Assembly: GCA_963749115.1 (NCBI GenBank) | Contig: CAVVLP010000014.1 | Coordinates: 62,001 to 126,000, forward strand | DNA: 64,000 nucleotides | From: SZUA-36 sp963749115 | GTDB lineage: Bacteria; Pseudomonadota; Gammaproteobacteria; Xanthomonadales; SZUA-36 | Reading direction: 5' to 3' | Shown here: piece after piece, positions 6,348-15,782 of the stretch | How positions within the stretch are numbered: the stretch's first letter is position 1 | Layout: every line of letters begins with the position of its first letter | Translations under genes and position numbers: made by a program | Notes under the pieces: model-generated | What the model saw: the letters and a program-made list of their open reading frames with translations, nothing else | Databases searched by the model: none | Told to the model about the DNA's origin: nothing

Positions 6348-7191
6348 ATGAATTCTCAACATCATTATCAATTAATTGCCGAGGCCTTGCATTGGCTTTG
6401 TCAAAACCAGCAGGACCAACCCGGTTTGGAAGAACTTGCAAACCACGTCGGTCTAAGCCCCCACTATCTGCAGCGCCTTTTCCAGCAGTGGACCGGTGTA
6501 TCACCCAAGCAGTTTTTAAAATACCTGACCAAAGCCCAGGCCATGGAGCGTTTGCGGCAAGGTCAGACGGTACTTGATTCGGCCGTTTCAAGCGGATTGT
6601 CCGGTCCCGGCAGATTACATGACTTGCTGATAACGACGCAGGCCATGACACCGGGCGAAGCAAAACGGAAGGGTCTTGGCGTAGAAATTAGCTATGGTTA
6701 TGGAATAACGCCTTTTGGTGAGGCCCTGCTTGCCTGGACAGACAGGGGCGTGTGTTTCCTGGGTTTCTGTCACGAGGAAGGTAAACAGCACAGCTGGAAT
6801 CATTTCAACCAGCAATGGCCGGATGCGAACCTGACTGAGAACACTTCTGCGGCTCAAAAAAAGCTGGAAGAAATCTTCAATGAAAAAGAACAGAAACAAC
6901 TTAAAGGTCTGGCTCCGGGGCAGCCCATTCCAACTTCGTGTATGGGAAGCGCTGCTTAACCTGCCCAGCGGCACGCATTGTACCTATGGCCAACTGGCAT
7001 CAATCTCCGGTCATGCCGGCGCCAGTCGTGCAACCGGTTCAGCTATCGGGCGAAATCCTGTTTCCTGGCTCATACCCTGCCATCGTGTCATCAACAGTCT
7101 TGGAACCCTGGGAGGCTATCGATGGGGTACCAACACAAAACAAGCCATGATTGGATATGAGGCTGCCAAAAGCACTGGCCCAAAACACTGA
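6348..7191 (+). CDS. AraC-type HTH / methylated-DNA cysteine methyltransferase fusion (frame break)
   Basis: An Ada-like DNA alkylation repair protein without the N-terminal zinc/methylphosphotriester domain. Residues about 5-105 form an AraC-type helix-turn-helix (GLSPHYLQRLFQQWTGVSPK). The C-terminal domain has the O6-alkylguanine transferase signature with acceptor cysteine in PCHRVI. One extra base near 6885-6905 splits it; corrected length is 280 residues. It probably removes methyl groups from O6-methylguanine. Without the N-terminal methyl acceptor it is unlikely to be self-activated in the manner of E. coli Ada, which is inference. It is convergent with the SDR gene, 11 bp apart. Confidence 0.85.
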
Positions 7192-7202
7192 AAATCAAAA
7201 CG

Positions 7203-7917
7203 CTATTCAGATAAGTTTACTATCAGATCACGGTCTGAAAGACTGCCGGTCAACATGCTGACAATTTTGCTGGCGACAATTGCAGGATCCGGTTGCTCCA
7301 TCGGGTTTTCTGCATGGTAGACCTTTGCCCTGAAACCGGTTCGCATGGGGCCGGGAATGATTCCACGTACAGATATCGGGGTATTATTCAGTGTGTTGTA
7401 AAATTGTCTCGTCATACCGGTCAATGCGGCTTTGCTCGTACCATATGCTCCCCAGTAACCGTCCGTGACTGTTTCAAGGTCATCCAGCATAAAAAATAAG
7501 CGGCCGTTTTCTGATTTCTTCAACAATGGTAATAACGCGCAACTCAGCAACCACGGTGCATTCACGTTGACCTGTATTGATTGCAGCCAATCCTGTGGCT
7601 GAACCTGATCCAGCGGCTGCAAACTGTCAAAATCAACTGCGCAATGGATCAGCGCATCCAATCCACCAAACTCTGTTTCGATGGTTTTAACAAGGTCACC
7701 AAAATCATCGACACCCGCGGCAGCAAGATTTAACGGGTAAAGACCCGGTGACTTTAATTGCAGGTCGGTCAATTTATCGCTCAATTCACCCAGACCGCGG
7801 CGATTCTTGTCCAGCAATACCAGTTCTGCGCCTAAACCGGCACATTGCATGGCGATTGCACTGCCCAAGCCCGCCCGCAGCACCCGTAATTAATATTGTT
7901 TTTCCTGAAAGGCTCAT
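7203..7917 (-). CDS. short-chain dehydrogenase/reductase (frame break)
   Basis: Classical SDR of about 237 residues. The N-terminal nucleotide-binding motif ITGAAGGLG is split by one extra G near 7870-7880; dropping it joins MSLSGKTILITGAAGG to LGSAIAMQCAGLG. Catalytic YGTSKAA is present. The ending, MLTGSLSDRDLIVNLSE, resembles YciK-type SDRs of gammaproteobacteria. In pseudomonads yciK sits near ubiG, and ubiG is about 2 kb away here. The substrate is unknown. Confidence 0.8.
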
Positions 7918-8051
7918 GCTTGCAACCTGGATAAAAAAATATTTTAACGATTTGTGCGTTGTCGTGATACAAGAGATCAGGCAACATTGATGATTGACTC
8001 GGTATGCTAATCAGTCGATCCTTGATCAGGACAAGCTTCGTGGTGAAATGA

Positions 8052-8342
8052 ATGCCTATATATGAATACCAGGCCGCCGGCCAGAAATGTTGTGATTATT
8101 GCGTGACTTCTTTTGATTTCATGCAAAAAATGTCAGATGAGCCCCTTAAATTTTGCCCTGAGTGTCACAACCCGGTGCGTAGAAAAATCTCGCGCCCCAA
8201 CCTGGCCAGCCCGACACCCTCCCTGTCAAATGAAAATATTGAAAAACATGGGTTTACGCAATTTAAAAAGGTCGAAAAAGGGGTCTATGAAAAAACTGCA
8301 GGGAAAGGTCCTGATTTCATAACCGACAAAGAATCCTCTTAA
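8052..8342 (+). CDS. FmdB-family zinc ribbon protein
   Basis: A 96-residue FmdB/CxxC_CxxC_SSSS-type regulatory zinc ribbon. It begins MPIYEYQA and carries CDYC and CPEC, four cysteines likely to bind zinc. FmdB proteins are small, often near transport or metabolism genes, and their role is poorly known. It converges on the GFA-family gene 27 bp away. Confidence 0.75.
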   Translation: MPIYEYQAAGQKCCDYCVTSFDFMQKMSDEPLKFCPECHNPVRRKISRPNLASPTPSLSNENIEKHGFTQFKKVEKGVYEKTAGKGPDFITDKESS

Positions 8343-8369
8343 AGCACCGTGAGCAAAACGGGGTAAGGT

Positions 8370-8747
8370 CTAAATCTTTGTAAATTGCTTTCGGTTCTCA
8401 CTCCAGTTGCGGCCATTGAAGTCTTCCACCGTCACTTCAACCCCATTCGGTAAATCAATACAATTCAGGTTGACGCTAAACGAATCGGGGTGCGAACGCG
8501 GGACATAATACGATTTAATTCCGCAAACACCGCAAAACAGGTGACGGGCAACGCCCGTGTGAAAGTGATATTCGACCAGGCTATCTTCACCTTCACGCAA
8601 AAAAAACCGGTCCGCAGACACGATCAGGTGCAGGTAGCCGGATTTCCGGCAAATTGAGCAATTGCACTTATGTACGGTAATTTCGTCAGGGATCTCGATT
8701 TCAAACTTTACCTGGCCGCAATGACATCCGCCTGAACATGTATACAT
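8370..8747 (-). CDS. GFA-family (CENP-V/formaldehyde-activating-like) protein
   Basis: A 125-residue zinc-binding GFA domain protein. Cysteine motifs GGCHCGQVKFE, CNCSICRKSG and FCGVCG follow the family pattern. Some members activate formaldehyde with glutathione; most have no assigned substrate, so none is given here. It stands alone on the minus strand between the FmdB-type gene and the ubiG group. Confidence 0.8.
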   Translation of the reverse strand: MYTCSGGCHCGQVKFEIEIPDEITVHKCNCSICRKSGYLHLIVSADRFFLREGEDSLVEYHFHTGVARHLFCGVCGIKSYYVPRSHPDSFSVNLNCIDLPNGVEVTVEDFNGRNWSENRKQFTKI

Positions 8748-8813
8748 ATGCTTACCTCTCCATTTTGGCCAGATCTGACAGCAAGCATACGTGACCAGCC
8801 CCGGCCATCATAA

Positions 8814-9659
8814 TCATCTTAATTTCCGAAGGAATCGCCAGGCGAACCAGGCATCGGCAGGACCAAAGTACTTACCCGTCTCCAGAAACCCGCACGCGTC
8901 CTTCCTGATAACGTTCAGACGTCTTTTTTCCATCGCCCAGCGCAACTGCAAATGTGCACAGACGGAGGATTCAGGGCTTATTTGCAAGCCTGACATACCC
9001 TCTGAAAACCAACCCAGGGCATTATCGGCCAATTCCGTAATAATCTGATTGAGTTCAGCAGTACCTGGTGTTTGTTCCAGTTGTGCCGCACTCACGTTGT
9101 ATTTTGCCAGCAAACTCAGCGGCAACCGGGACGTTTCTGACATGTGATTGGCAGAAAAACTCGAAATCAAGTGGAACGAACTGGTGGCTGCACCCAGGAA
9201 TTTAAGATTTTTTTCTTCAATTTCCGCATCATCCAGTGCAAGTTCAAGCTGAATTTCAGTCGCTCCGATGACTGCCTGCCGTTCGAACATGGCATTTTCA
9301 TCACCAACAGGCACGCCATCAATCTGCGCCAGTGCATCACCGACCATTCGCAGCAAAAGAGAATTACTCAGCCGCGCTCTTGCCCCTGATTGCCATAAGG
9401 CACGTAACACCGGATGACGCGAAGATGCTTCGGGCTGAGCGACAAGTTCTTCGCTCCACCATTTGAGCTTGGCCCACTTGACCGACTCGTCTGCGGGGCC
9501 TTTTGGAATCGCGCTAACAGCCTGCCTAAGCGCATATAAAGCCAATATGGGTTCAAGTTGGGCCCTTGGGAAAAAACGACTGGTAAACTCGAAAACACTA
9601 CCGGGCAACAAAGCCAGTTCGCGACAGTGGTCGAATTCTACCTGTGAAACATCAGCCAT
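8814..9659 (-). CDS. squalene/phytoene synthase-like protein lacking Asp motifs
   Basis: A 281-residue all-helical protein of the trans-isoprenyl synthase (squalene/phytoene) superfamily, closest in look to NDUFAF6-type members (FPRAQLEPILALYALRQ, then KLKWWSEEL). The two DxxxD metal-binding motifs needed for head-to-head condensation are not visible: the first is replaced by IPKGPADE, and no second is evident. A synthase reaction is therefore doubtful. It is the last gene of the apparent efp - amidohydrolase - ubiG group, 53 bp after ubiG. Confidence 0.65.
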   Translation of the reverse strand: MADVSQVEFDHCRELALLPGSVFEFTSRFFPRAQLEPILALYALRQAVSAIPKGPADESVKWAKLKWWSEELVAQPEASSRHPVLRALWQSGARARLSNSLLLRMVGDALAQIDGVPVGDENAMFERQAVIGATEIQLELALDDAEIEEKNLKFLGAATSSFHLISSFSANHMSETSRLPLSLLAKYNVSAAQLEQTPGTAELNQIITELADNALGWFSEGMSGLQISPESSVCAHLQLRWAMEKRRLNVIRKDACGFLETGKYFGPADAWFAWRFLRKLR

Positions 9660-9712
9660 CAGACAAGCGTTCCTTCATCACACGGTGGCATGCAGCCTTA
9701 ATCACACGATTG

Positions 9713-10420
9713 TTAAGTCTTGGTTGCGTGGATGAGGTAGTTTACATTGACGTGACCACCGGTGCGGGCAGTCCGTTGCAGGGGGTTGTAATGAATCCCG
9801 GTGATTTCTTCCACCTTCATACCGGATGCACGCAACCACTGGCATAACTCCGAGGGTTTGATGAACCGGTCATATTGATGCGTACCCTTTGGAATGATCC
9901 GCGTGATGTGTTCACCGCCAAGTATCGCAACAGTAAAAGACATCGCATTCCTGTTCAGGGTACTCATGAACAAATGGCCACCCGTATCAAGCATTTCCGC
10001 ACAGGCTGCAACCACCGATGCGGGATCCGGCACATGCTCAAGCATTTCCATGCAGGTCACGACCCCCGCGCTGGACGGGTGCTGTCCTGCCCATGATTCT
10101 GCCGTGACGTTCTGATAATCAACCTGGCATCCCGACTCATGCAAATGTAATTTGGCGACGGCCAAGGCCTTGGCCGCAATATCAATACCCGTCACAATGG
10201 CGCCCTGCCCGGCCAGGGACTCCGACAAAATACCACCACCACAACCCACATCAACAACATTCACACCCTTGAGCTCAACCCTTTCGGTAATGTAAGCCAG
10301 CCGTGCCGGATTCAGATCGTGCAGCGGCCGTGACTCTCCATCGGGATCCCACCATGAGGCTGCAATGCGATCGAATTTCTGTTGTTCTGCAGGATCAACG
10401 TTTCCAGTGTTTTCAATCAT
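9713..10420 (-). CDS. ubiG: ubiquinone biosynthesis O-methyltransferase
   Basis: SAM-dependent methyltransferase performing both O-methylations of ubiquinone synthesis. The start MIENTGNVDPAEQQKFD is at ATG 10418-10420, overlapping the end of the upstream amidohydrolase gene by 8 bp. Motif I VVDVGCGGGILSESLA and the C-terminal HYNPLQRTAR signature match UbiG; 235 residues is normal. The open frame upstream of this ATG is not family-like. The product acts at the inner face of the membrane with other Ubi proteins. Confidence 0.93.
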   Translation of the reverse strand: MIENTGNVDPAEQQKFDRIAASWWDPDGESRPLHDLNPARLAYITERVELKGVNVVDVGCGGGILSESLAGQGAIVTGIDIAAKALAVAKLHLHESGCQVDYQNVTAESWAGQHPSSAGVVTCMEMLEHVPDPASVVAACAEMLDTGGHLFMSTLNRNAMSFTVAILGGEHITRIIPKGTHQYDRFIKPSELCQWLRASGMKVEEITGIHYNPLQRTARTGGHVNVNYLIHATKT

Positions 10421-11763
10421 GAGTCTTGTACTCCCTGGAGCTTGTCGCCCGGGTTTCGCTTGTAATTCGTTTTGCCCAGTCCTGTGCACGGTCCATAATA
10501 TCGCCTGTGTCCAAATACAAGAACTGCTTATCCTGTAACAACATCCGACCACCCACCCAGACGTGGGATACCTGCTGACTGGAAGCTGCATATATCAAAT
10601 GTGAGACCACATCATACATAGGTGTGGTCTGCAGAGAATCCAAGCGAATGGCACAAAGATCAGCCAGTTTCCCGGTCTGCACACTCCCAAGCAGGTGTCT
10701 CTTTCCCAAGCGCCCTGGCAGCATTGATAGTCAACATTTCCAGTGTCTGGAATGCATTCAATACACAGGGATCAGCCGCGTATCCTTTTGCCAGCAGGGC
10801 CGCACTGCGCGATTCTGCAAGCAGATCAAGATTGTTGTTGCTTGCAGCACCATCGGTACCGAGGGCAAGGTTGATATTGTGCTCAAGCAGGCGCGCCACC
10901 GGGCAAATACCATTGCCAAGTTTGAGATTGGATTCCGGGCAATGGATAACATTCACAGCGGTTTCAGATAAGGCTTCCAGATCGGTTCCATTCAACTGGG
11001 TCATATGAACGGCCAGCAGACGCTCGTTCATCAAGCCCACGTCATCCAACCTTTCCAGCGTCGATTTGCCATGACGACGTAAAGATTCGGATATCTCCCA
11101 GTTTGATTCCAGCACATGCATATGAACACGCAAATCACGATTTTCTGAAATTTCTGCGATCCTGCCCAGGGCTGCATCGCCAACCGAATAGGGTGCATGC
11201 GGCGCCATTGAAGTGGATATCAATGGCTCATTTTTCCAACTCGAACTGACTTCCAGTCCCTTGTCGATGTATTCGTTTTCGTTGGCTGCCCAGACAGTAG
11301 GCACATCAATCACAGGCAAGCCAATGCACGCACGCATGCCCGTTTCAACTGCGGCCGCAGCGGTTATCTCGGGGAAAAAATACAGGTCATTGAAAAAAGT
11401 TGTGCCACCACGCAACATTTCGGCAATAGCCAGTCGTGCACCATCATGCACGAATCCTGGACCGAGAAACGCCTTTTCAACGGGCCAGATGTGCTCATTA
11501 AGCCATACTTGAAGATTGAGGTCATCTGCATAACCCCTCAACAAAGACATGGCTGAGTGGGTGTGCATATTGATAAACCCTGGCACCAATACGTGTTCGG
11601 GTAACTCAATACGGGTAGCGTCTTTGTATATTTCGAGCGCCTCTGAGCGCGGCATGACAGCGCCTATAAACTCACCTTCAATAACGACTGCCATTTGCTC
11701 CAGCACCTGCCCACGAGGCCGCACGGGTACCAGCAGACGGGGTAATAGTAAAACGGTATCCAC
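10413..11763 (-). CDS. MtaD/TrzA-type amidohydrolase (deaminase; frame break)
   Basis: Metal-dependent amidohydrolase related to 5-methylthioadenosine/S-adenosylhomocysteine deaminases. It has the N-terminal HxH (NMHTHSAM), the HAPYS and HMHVLE metal/substrate motifs, and the late catalytic GTDGAASNN. One extra C in CACCTG near 10693-10697 breaks the frame; corrected length is 449 residues. It starts with GTG six bases after efp. The order deaminase-ubiG is also known in Pseudomonas. It may recycle methylthioadenosine or SAH made by UbiG and other methyltransferases. Confidence 0.83.
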
Positions 11764-11769
11764 CAGGCG

Positions 11770-12339
11770 TCAGGCTTTCACACGGGATACATATTCTCCA
11801 GTTCGAGTATCGATCTTAATCAGCTCGCCTTCCTGAATGAATAAGGGTACACGCACCGTTGCACCTGTCGTCAGTTTTGCAGGTTTACCACCACCACCTG
11901 ACGTATCACCACGCATACCCGGATCCGTCTCAACGACTTCCATTTCGACAAAATTGGGAGGTGTAACAGTAATGGGTTGTCCATTGAATAAGGTCAGGAT
12001 ACAAACATCCTCCTCTTTCAGCCACCATACAGTATCACCAACCCGCTCTTTGCCAATTGAGTATTGTTCGTAGGACTCACCGTGCATGAAGTGCCAGAAC
12101 TCACCGTCGTTGTACAGGTATTGTGCTTCTGTTTCGAACACATCGGCAGCCTCAACTGTCTCACCTGACTTGAATGTTTTTTCGACGACCCGCCCGGTCA
12201 TGAGGTTGCGCACCCTGACCCGGCTAAATGCCTGGCCTTTGCCAGGTTTTACAAATTCGTTCTCCACGATGTTATGAGGGTCACCGTTGATCATTATTTT
12301 CAGACCGCTCTTAAATTCACTGGTACTAAAGGTCGCCAT
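11770..12339 (-). CDS. efp: translation elongation factor P
   Basis: EF-P relieves ribosome stalling at polyproline. It has 189 residues with the KOW-like N-domain, the VKPGKGQAF loop carrying the lysine modified by EpmA/EpmB in relatives (K34), and the C-terminal OB domain ending in RTGEYVSRVKA. Unlike E. coli EF-P it has a GGGG stretch (GDTSGGGGKPAKL) in the signature region. It is the first gene of the minus-strand group. Confidence 0.96.
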   Translation of the reverse strand: MATFSTSEFKSGLKIMINGDPHNIVENEFVKPGKGQAFSRVRVRNLMTGRVVEKTFKSGETVEAADVFETEAQYLYNDGEFWHFMHGESYEQYSIGKERVGDTVWWLKEEDVCILTLFNGQPITVTPPNFVEMEVVETDPGMRGDTSGGGGKPAKLTTGATVRVPLFIQEGELIKIDTRTGEYVSRVKA

Positions 12340-12758
12340 TGTTCTCTCCGAAATTGCCTGCTACGAAGTCTACACCTGCGAGGACGCGGCAGATTCGCTT
12401 GCTTAGTTTAGAAACCCCGATTTAATTCGTCTGAACCGGCTCATTTACCCAAGGATTCTTCAAATACAGTTAAAATTTGCGTAATGATAACGCGTACGGG
12501 ATTAGGACGATAGAACTTGACTGAATACACCTCTAAATTACGGGTTGATCTATGTCCAAAAATCTTGTTAAGTTTGTTAAACGGATACTGTTTCTACAAA
12601 AAGCACTGAATATACGTCATAATTGCAAAAAACATATTCGACAGACCCGCAGTGGGGGGTGTCAAAACCGAATTGAATACGGAACAGGATATTGAACTCA
12701 TCAGGATCATCAATGACATATAGAATACTCAAGGATCGAGGACCGGGGAACAATTCAC
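12340..12758. other. intergenic region between efp and the FimX-like gene
   Basis: A divergent intergenic region. It must hold promoters for efp (minus) and the GGDEF/EAL gene (plus), but no convincing -35/-10 pair or operator was recognised. A 47-codon ATG frame at 12553 lacks a good ribosome site and is not called. Confidence 0.4.
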
Positions 12759-14789
12759 ATGCATAGCGCTTACTTGCTGGTGATTGACAATGCTCCTGAC
12801 CATGCGCAGGCAATCAATAGCTTTTTACGCAATTCGGGAGTCGCTGTCCGGGTTGTCAGTGCGTCTGGTTTAGACGAATTGGAAGCCGTTCTAAAGGAAA
12901 AAGCACCTTTTTTAGTCGTGCTCGGCGGGCAGTTGCCGGCATCGATGAAAATCACACAGGTTCTACAAACAGCTGAACAGTATTCAACACCAGTGGTCAT
13001 GCAGGTAAAGCCGGAAGACATTGCCAGTATTGAAGCTGCCATCGCCACACATCCTCTGCTGATTATCAACGCAGAGGAAAATGATCAGTTAATGCAAGTT
13101 GTCAAACAGCATTTGTCCGGTGGAAAATCCGTCCGCGAATATGATGACCTGCTACAAAAGCAGGAAGAATTACAGCTTCGTTACAACCTTCTGCTGGATA
13201 GCGCGCGGGATTCCATAGCTTATATCCACGAGGGCCTGCATGTTTATGCCAATCGTGCCTATCTCGAATTATTGCAGGTCAATACGCTCGCAGAGATCGA
13301 GGGGCTCTCAATGCTTGAGTGTATGACCCCCGGCGAAGGGATCGACCTGAAAAAACTTTTGCGAGATATGAACCAGGCGGTTTTCCCGGCGGAATCACTG
13401 GTGGTCACTATCAACACGCTTGGAAACAAACATCTGAAAGCTGAATTGACTTTTTCGCCATCCAGATTCAATGGTGAGCAATGCATCCAGATGATGGTCC
13501 GCGAACAGGACGCCAATCATGTTCTTCACGAGGAATTAAACCGTCTGCGAAAAACCGACCAGTTGACACATATGATCAACAGGCAGACATTTATTGCCAG
13601 GTTATCTGAATTGATAGCAGAAGATGGAGATGCCGACCACAGAGCCGCCGTTATGTATATGGAAATTGACGGTATCGCAGAATTGCAGCAGAACCTGGAA
13701 ATTGAGAGTATTGATACCTACATCCTGGACCTGGCCAATGTTATCAGTGGTTGTATAAAGGAAAACGATATTCCTTCACGTTTTAGTGACAATGGTTTTG
13801 CCGTAATAGTCAGGGGAGAAGAATCTTCATCCCTGCAGGATGTGGGTGATGCCATACTGGAAAATTATGCCAATCACATCATTGACCTGGGTGATCAAAC
13901 CAGGACGGCTTCCTGCAGCATCGGTATGGCCACCCTCGGACCCCTGACCCGGGACGCCACGGAAGTGATTGCCCAGGCAAAATCAGCCTTTAGCCAGGCT
14001 GTGCAAAAAGGCAATACACTGGCCAGGTTTAAACCTGCCCTTACCACGGTTCATACCGGTGAAGCCGAACGGGATTGGGTAGAGCGTATTCGATATGCCT
14101 TGAACAACCACGATTTTTATACCGTTCAACAATCCATTGTTGATCTGGAAGGCGAAAACGAGGGATTGTTTGAAAATCGCACATTTATGCGTGAAGAAGG
14201 GGGGGACATCCAGATCAGCGAGTTTATGCGGGAGGCAGAACGCAACGATCTTGGCGGCACCATAGACCGTCACGTCATGCCACAGCTAATGTTGGCTATT
14301 ACCGGAACTGGCGACAAACATATCATCAACCTGAGTGCGAACTCGATACTTGATTTTAGCTTTCCCAACTGGTTCCAGCGCATGCTGAAAGAAACCGAGG
14401 TTGAAGGGTCACAACTAATTCTCCAGGTATCAGCGATGGTTGCCGAAGCCAACCTTAAGCCAACCCGTCGTATTGTCGAAGGGCTACAGGTTTTGGGCTG
14501 TAATTTTGTTCTTTCAGATTTTGATAATGATCGTCAGACCGTACAGTTGCTTGAGCACCTGCCCATCAATATGATCAAACTTCGCCCCGGTCTGGCACAG
14601 GGTCTGTCATCCAACACGGCGAATCAGGAGATCATCCGGGCAGTCGTCAGGGCCGTAGAAGCCCGAGATATCACTATTATTGCCGATGAAGTTCGTGACG
14701 CATCCGATCTGGCCGTACTTTGGCAATGTGGCGTCAGGCTGGTTACAGGTGATTTCCTCAATGAGGCGCCCCAGGTCGTCGGACAATAA
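12759..14789 (+). CDS. FimX-like degenerate GGDEF/EAL c-di-GMP effector
   Basis: A 676-residue cytoplasmic protein with a receiver-like domain (about 1-120), PAS (about 130-250), GGDEF-like (about 262-425) and EAL-like (about 440-670) domains, the same order and size as Pseudomonas FimX. The cyclase signature is degenerate (FSDNGFAVIVRG in place of GGDEF), and the EAL motif appears as LFENRTFM, so neither synthesis nor hydrolysis is likely. The receiver-like part also lacks a clear phospho-acceptor aspartate context. Like FimX it may bind c-di-GMP through the EAL-like domain and control type IV pilus assembly or twitching; this is inferred from family resemblance. It is followed by gluQ after 15 bp. 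Confidence 0.8.
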   Translation: MHSAYLLVIDNAPDHAQAINSFLRNSGVAVRVVSASGLDELEAVLKEKAPFLVVLGGQLPASMKITQVLQTAEQYSTPVVMQVKPEDIASIEAAIATHPLLIINAEENDQLMQVVKQHLSGGKSVREYDDLLQKQEELQLRYNLLLDSARDSIAYIHEGLHVYANRAYLELLQVNTLAEIEGLSMLECMTPGEGIDLKKLLRDMNQAVFPAESLVVTINTLGNKHLKAELTFSPSRFNGEQCIQMMVREQDANHVLHEELNRLRKTDQLTHMINRQTFIARLSELIAEDGDADHRAAVMYMEIDGIAELQQNLEIESIDTYILDLANVISGCIKENDIPSRFSDNGFAVIVRGEESSSLQDVGDAILENYANHIIDLGDQTRTASCSIGMATLGPLTRDATEVIAQAKSAFSQAVQKGNTLARFKPALTTVHTGEAERDWVERIRYALNNHDFYTVQQSIVDLEGENEGLFENRTFMREEGGDIQISEFMREAERNDLGGTIDRHVMPQLMLAITGTGDKHIINLSANSILDFSFPNWFQRMLKETEVEGSQLILQVSAMVAEANLKPTRRIVEGLQVLGCNFVLSDFDNDRQTVQLLEHLPINMIKLRPGLAQGLSSNTANQEIIRAVVRAVEARDITIIADEVRDASDLAVLWQCGVRLVTGDFLNEAPQVVGQ

Positions 14790-14804
14790 GCAAGCAAGAC
14801 ATTT

Positions 14805-15689
14805 ATGAAACCGGTCGCCGTGGTCGGTCGATTCGCACCATCACCTACCGGTGATTTACATTTCGGATCACTGGTGGCGGCTGTCGGTAGCTATCTCGAA
14901 GCAAAAAGCGCCGGTGGCATATGGTTACTCCGGATTGAAGACATTGACCCACCCAGGGAGGTAGAAGGTAGTGCTGACCGCATTATCGATGACCTGAACA
15001 GACTGGGCCTGGTCCCGGATGGACCTGTTTTATATCAAAGCAGCAGGCTTAATGCCTATCAGGATGCAGCAAACCAATTGCTTGAAAAAGGCCTGGCTTA
15101 CCCTTGCGCCTGTTCACGCAAGGACCTGTCGGAAACCGGCAGATATCCCGGTACATGCAGAAATGGCATACCAGCCGGCAAAACCCCACGTTCTGTCCGT
15201 TTTTTTGTTGATGATGGACCTTGCCTTTTTAATGATAAATTACAAGGTCTTGTGTCAGAATCACCCGCTGACACCAGTGGTGATTTCATAATCAGACGCG
15301 CAGACGGACTGTTTGCCTATCAACTGGCCGTGGTCGTTGATGACCACTTTCAGGGTGTCACACAGGTTGTCCGGGGAGCTGATCTGCTCGACTCCAGCTG
15401 CCGGCAGATTTGTTTGCAAAAAGCGCTCGGATTTGTTTCTCCGGACTATATGCATCTGCCGGTCGTGGTTTCAGAGGATGGCAAGAAACTCAGCAAACGG
15501 ATCCGGACTGACCCGGTGAATCACCAGGAACCCGCTGCTGCTGTAAGCCAGGCTCTGCGTTTTCTCGGCCAAAACCCACCGCAAGGCTTGTCACTGAACG
15601 CTTTGTGGAATTGGGCATTGGAGCACTGGAACAGTGACCCGATACCTCGTGTCAGAACAATCTGTCCCGATGGTGCTCTATCCGGTTAA
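14805..15689 (+). CDS. gluQ: glutamyl-Q tRNA(Asp) synthetase
   Basis: A GluRS catalytic-domain paralog that attaches glutamate to queuosine in the tRNA-Asp anticodon. It has FAPSPTGDLHFGS (HIGH-equivalent), zinc-site cysteines (ACSRKD and YPGTC), and KLSKR in place of KMSKS. It lacks the anticodon-binding C-terminal domain; 294 residues is typical. Its position near pilus/c-di-GMP and acc genes varies among gammaproteobacteria. Confidence 0.92.
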   Translation: MKPVAVVGRFAPSPTGDLHFGSLVAAVGSYLEAKSAGGIWLLRIEDIDPPREVEGSADRIIDDLNRLGLVPDGPVLYQSSRLNAYQDAANQLLEKGLAYPCACSRKDLSETGRYPGTCRNGIPAGKTPRSVRFFVDDGPCLFNDKLQGLVSESPADTSGDFIIRRADGLFAYQLAVVVDDHFQGVTQVVRGADLLDSSCRQICLQKALGFVSPDYMHLPVVVSEDGKKLSKRIRTDPVNHQEPAAAVSQALRFLGQNPPQGLSLNALWNWALEHWNSDPIPRVRTICPDGALSG

Positions 15690-15782
15690 TTTATCAAGGA
15701 TCCGGGACTTGCGAAATATTCGGGCTAAACTAAACTGTCAGTTGCGTTTATAATTCGCACTCTTTGCTGGAATCAGATTGCC

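Noticed and set aside
12553..12696. 47-codon frame MSKNLVKFVKRIL upstream of the FimX-like gene
   Set aside because: Weak ribosome site, no recognisable family, and the tail is low in protein-like content.
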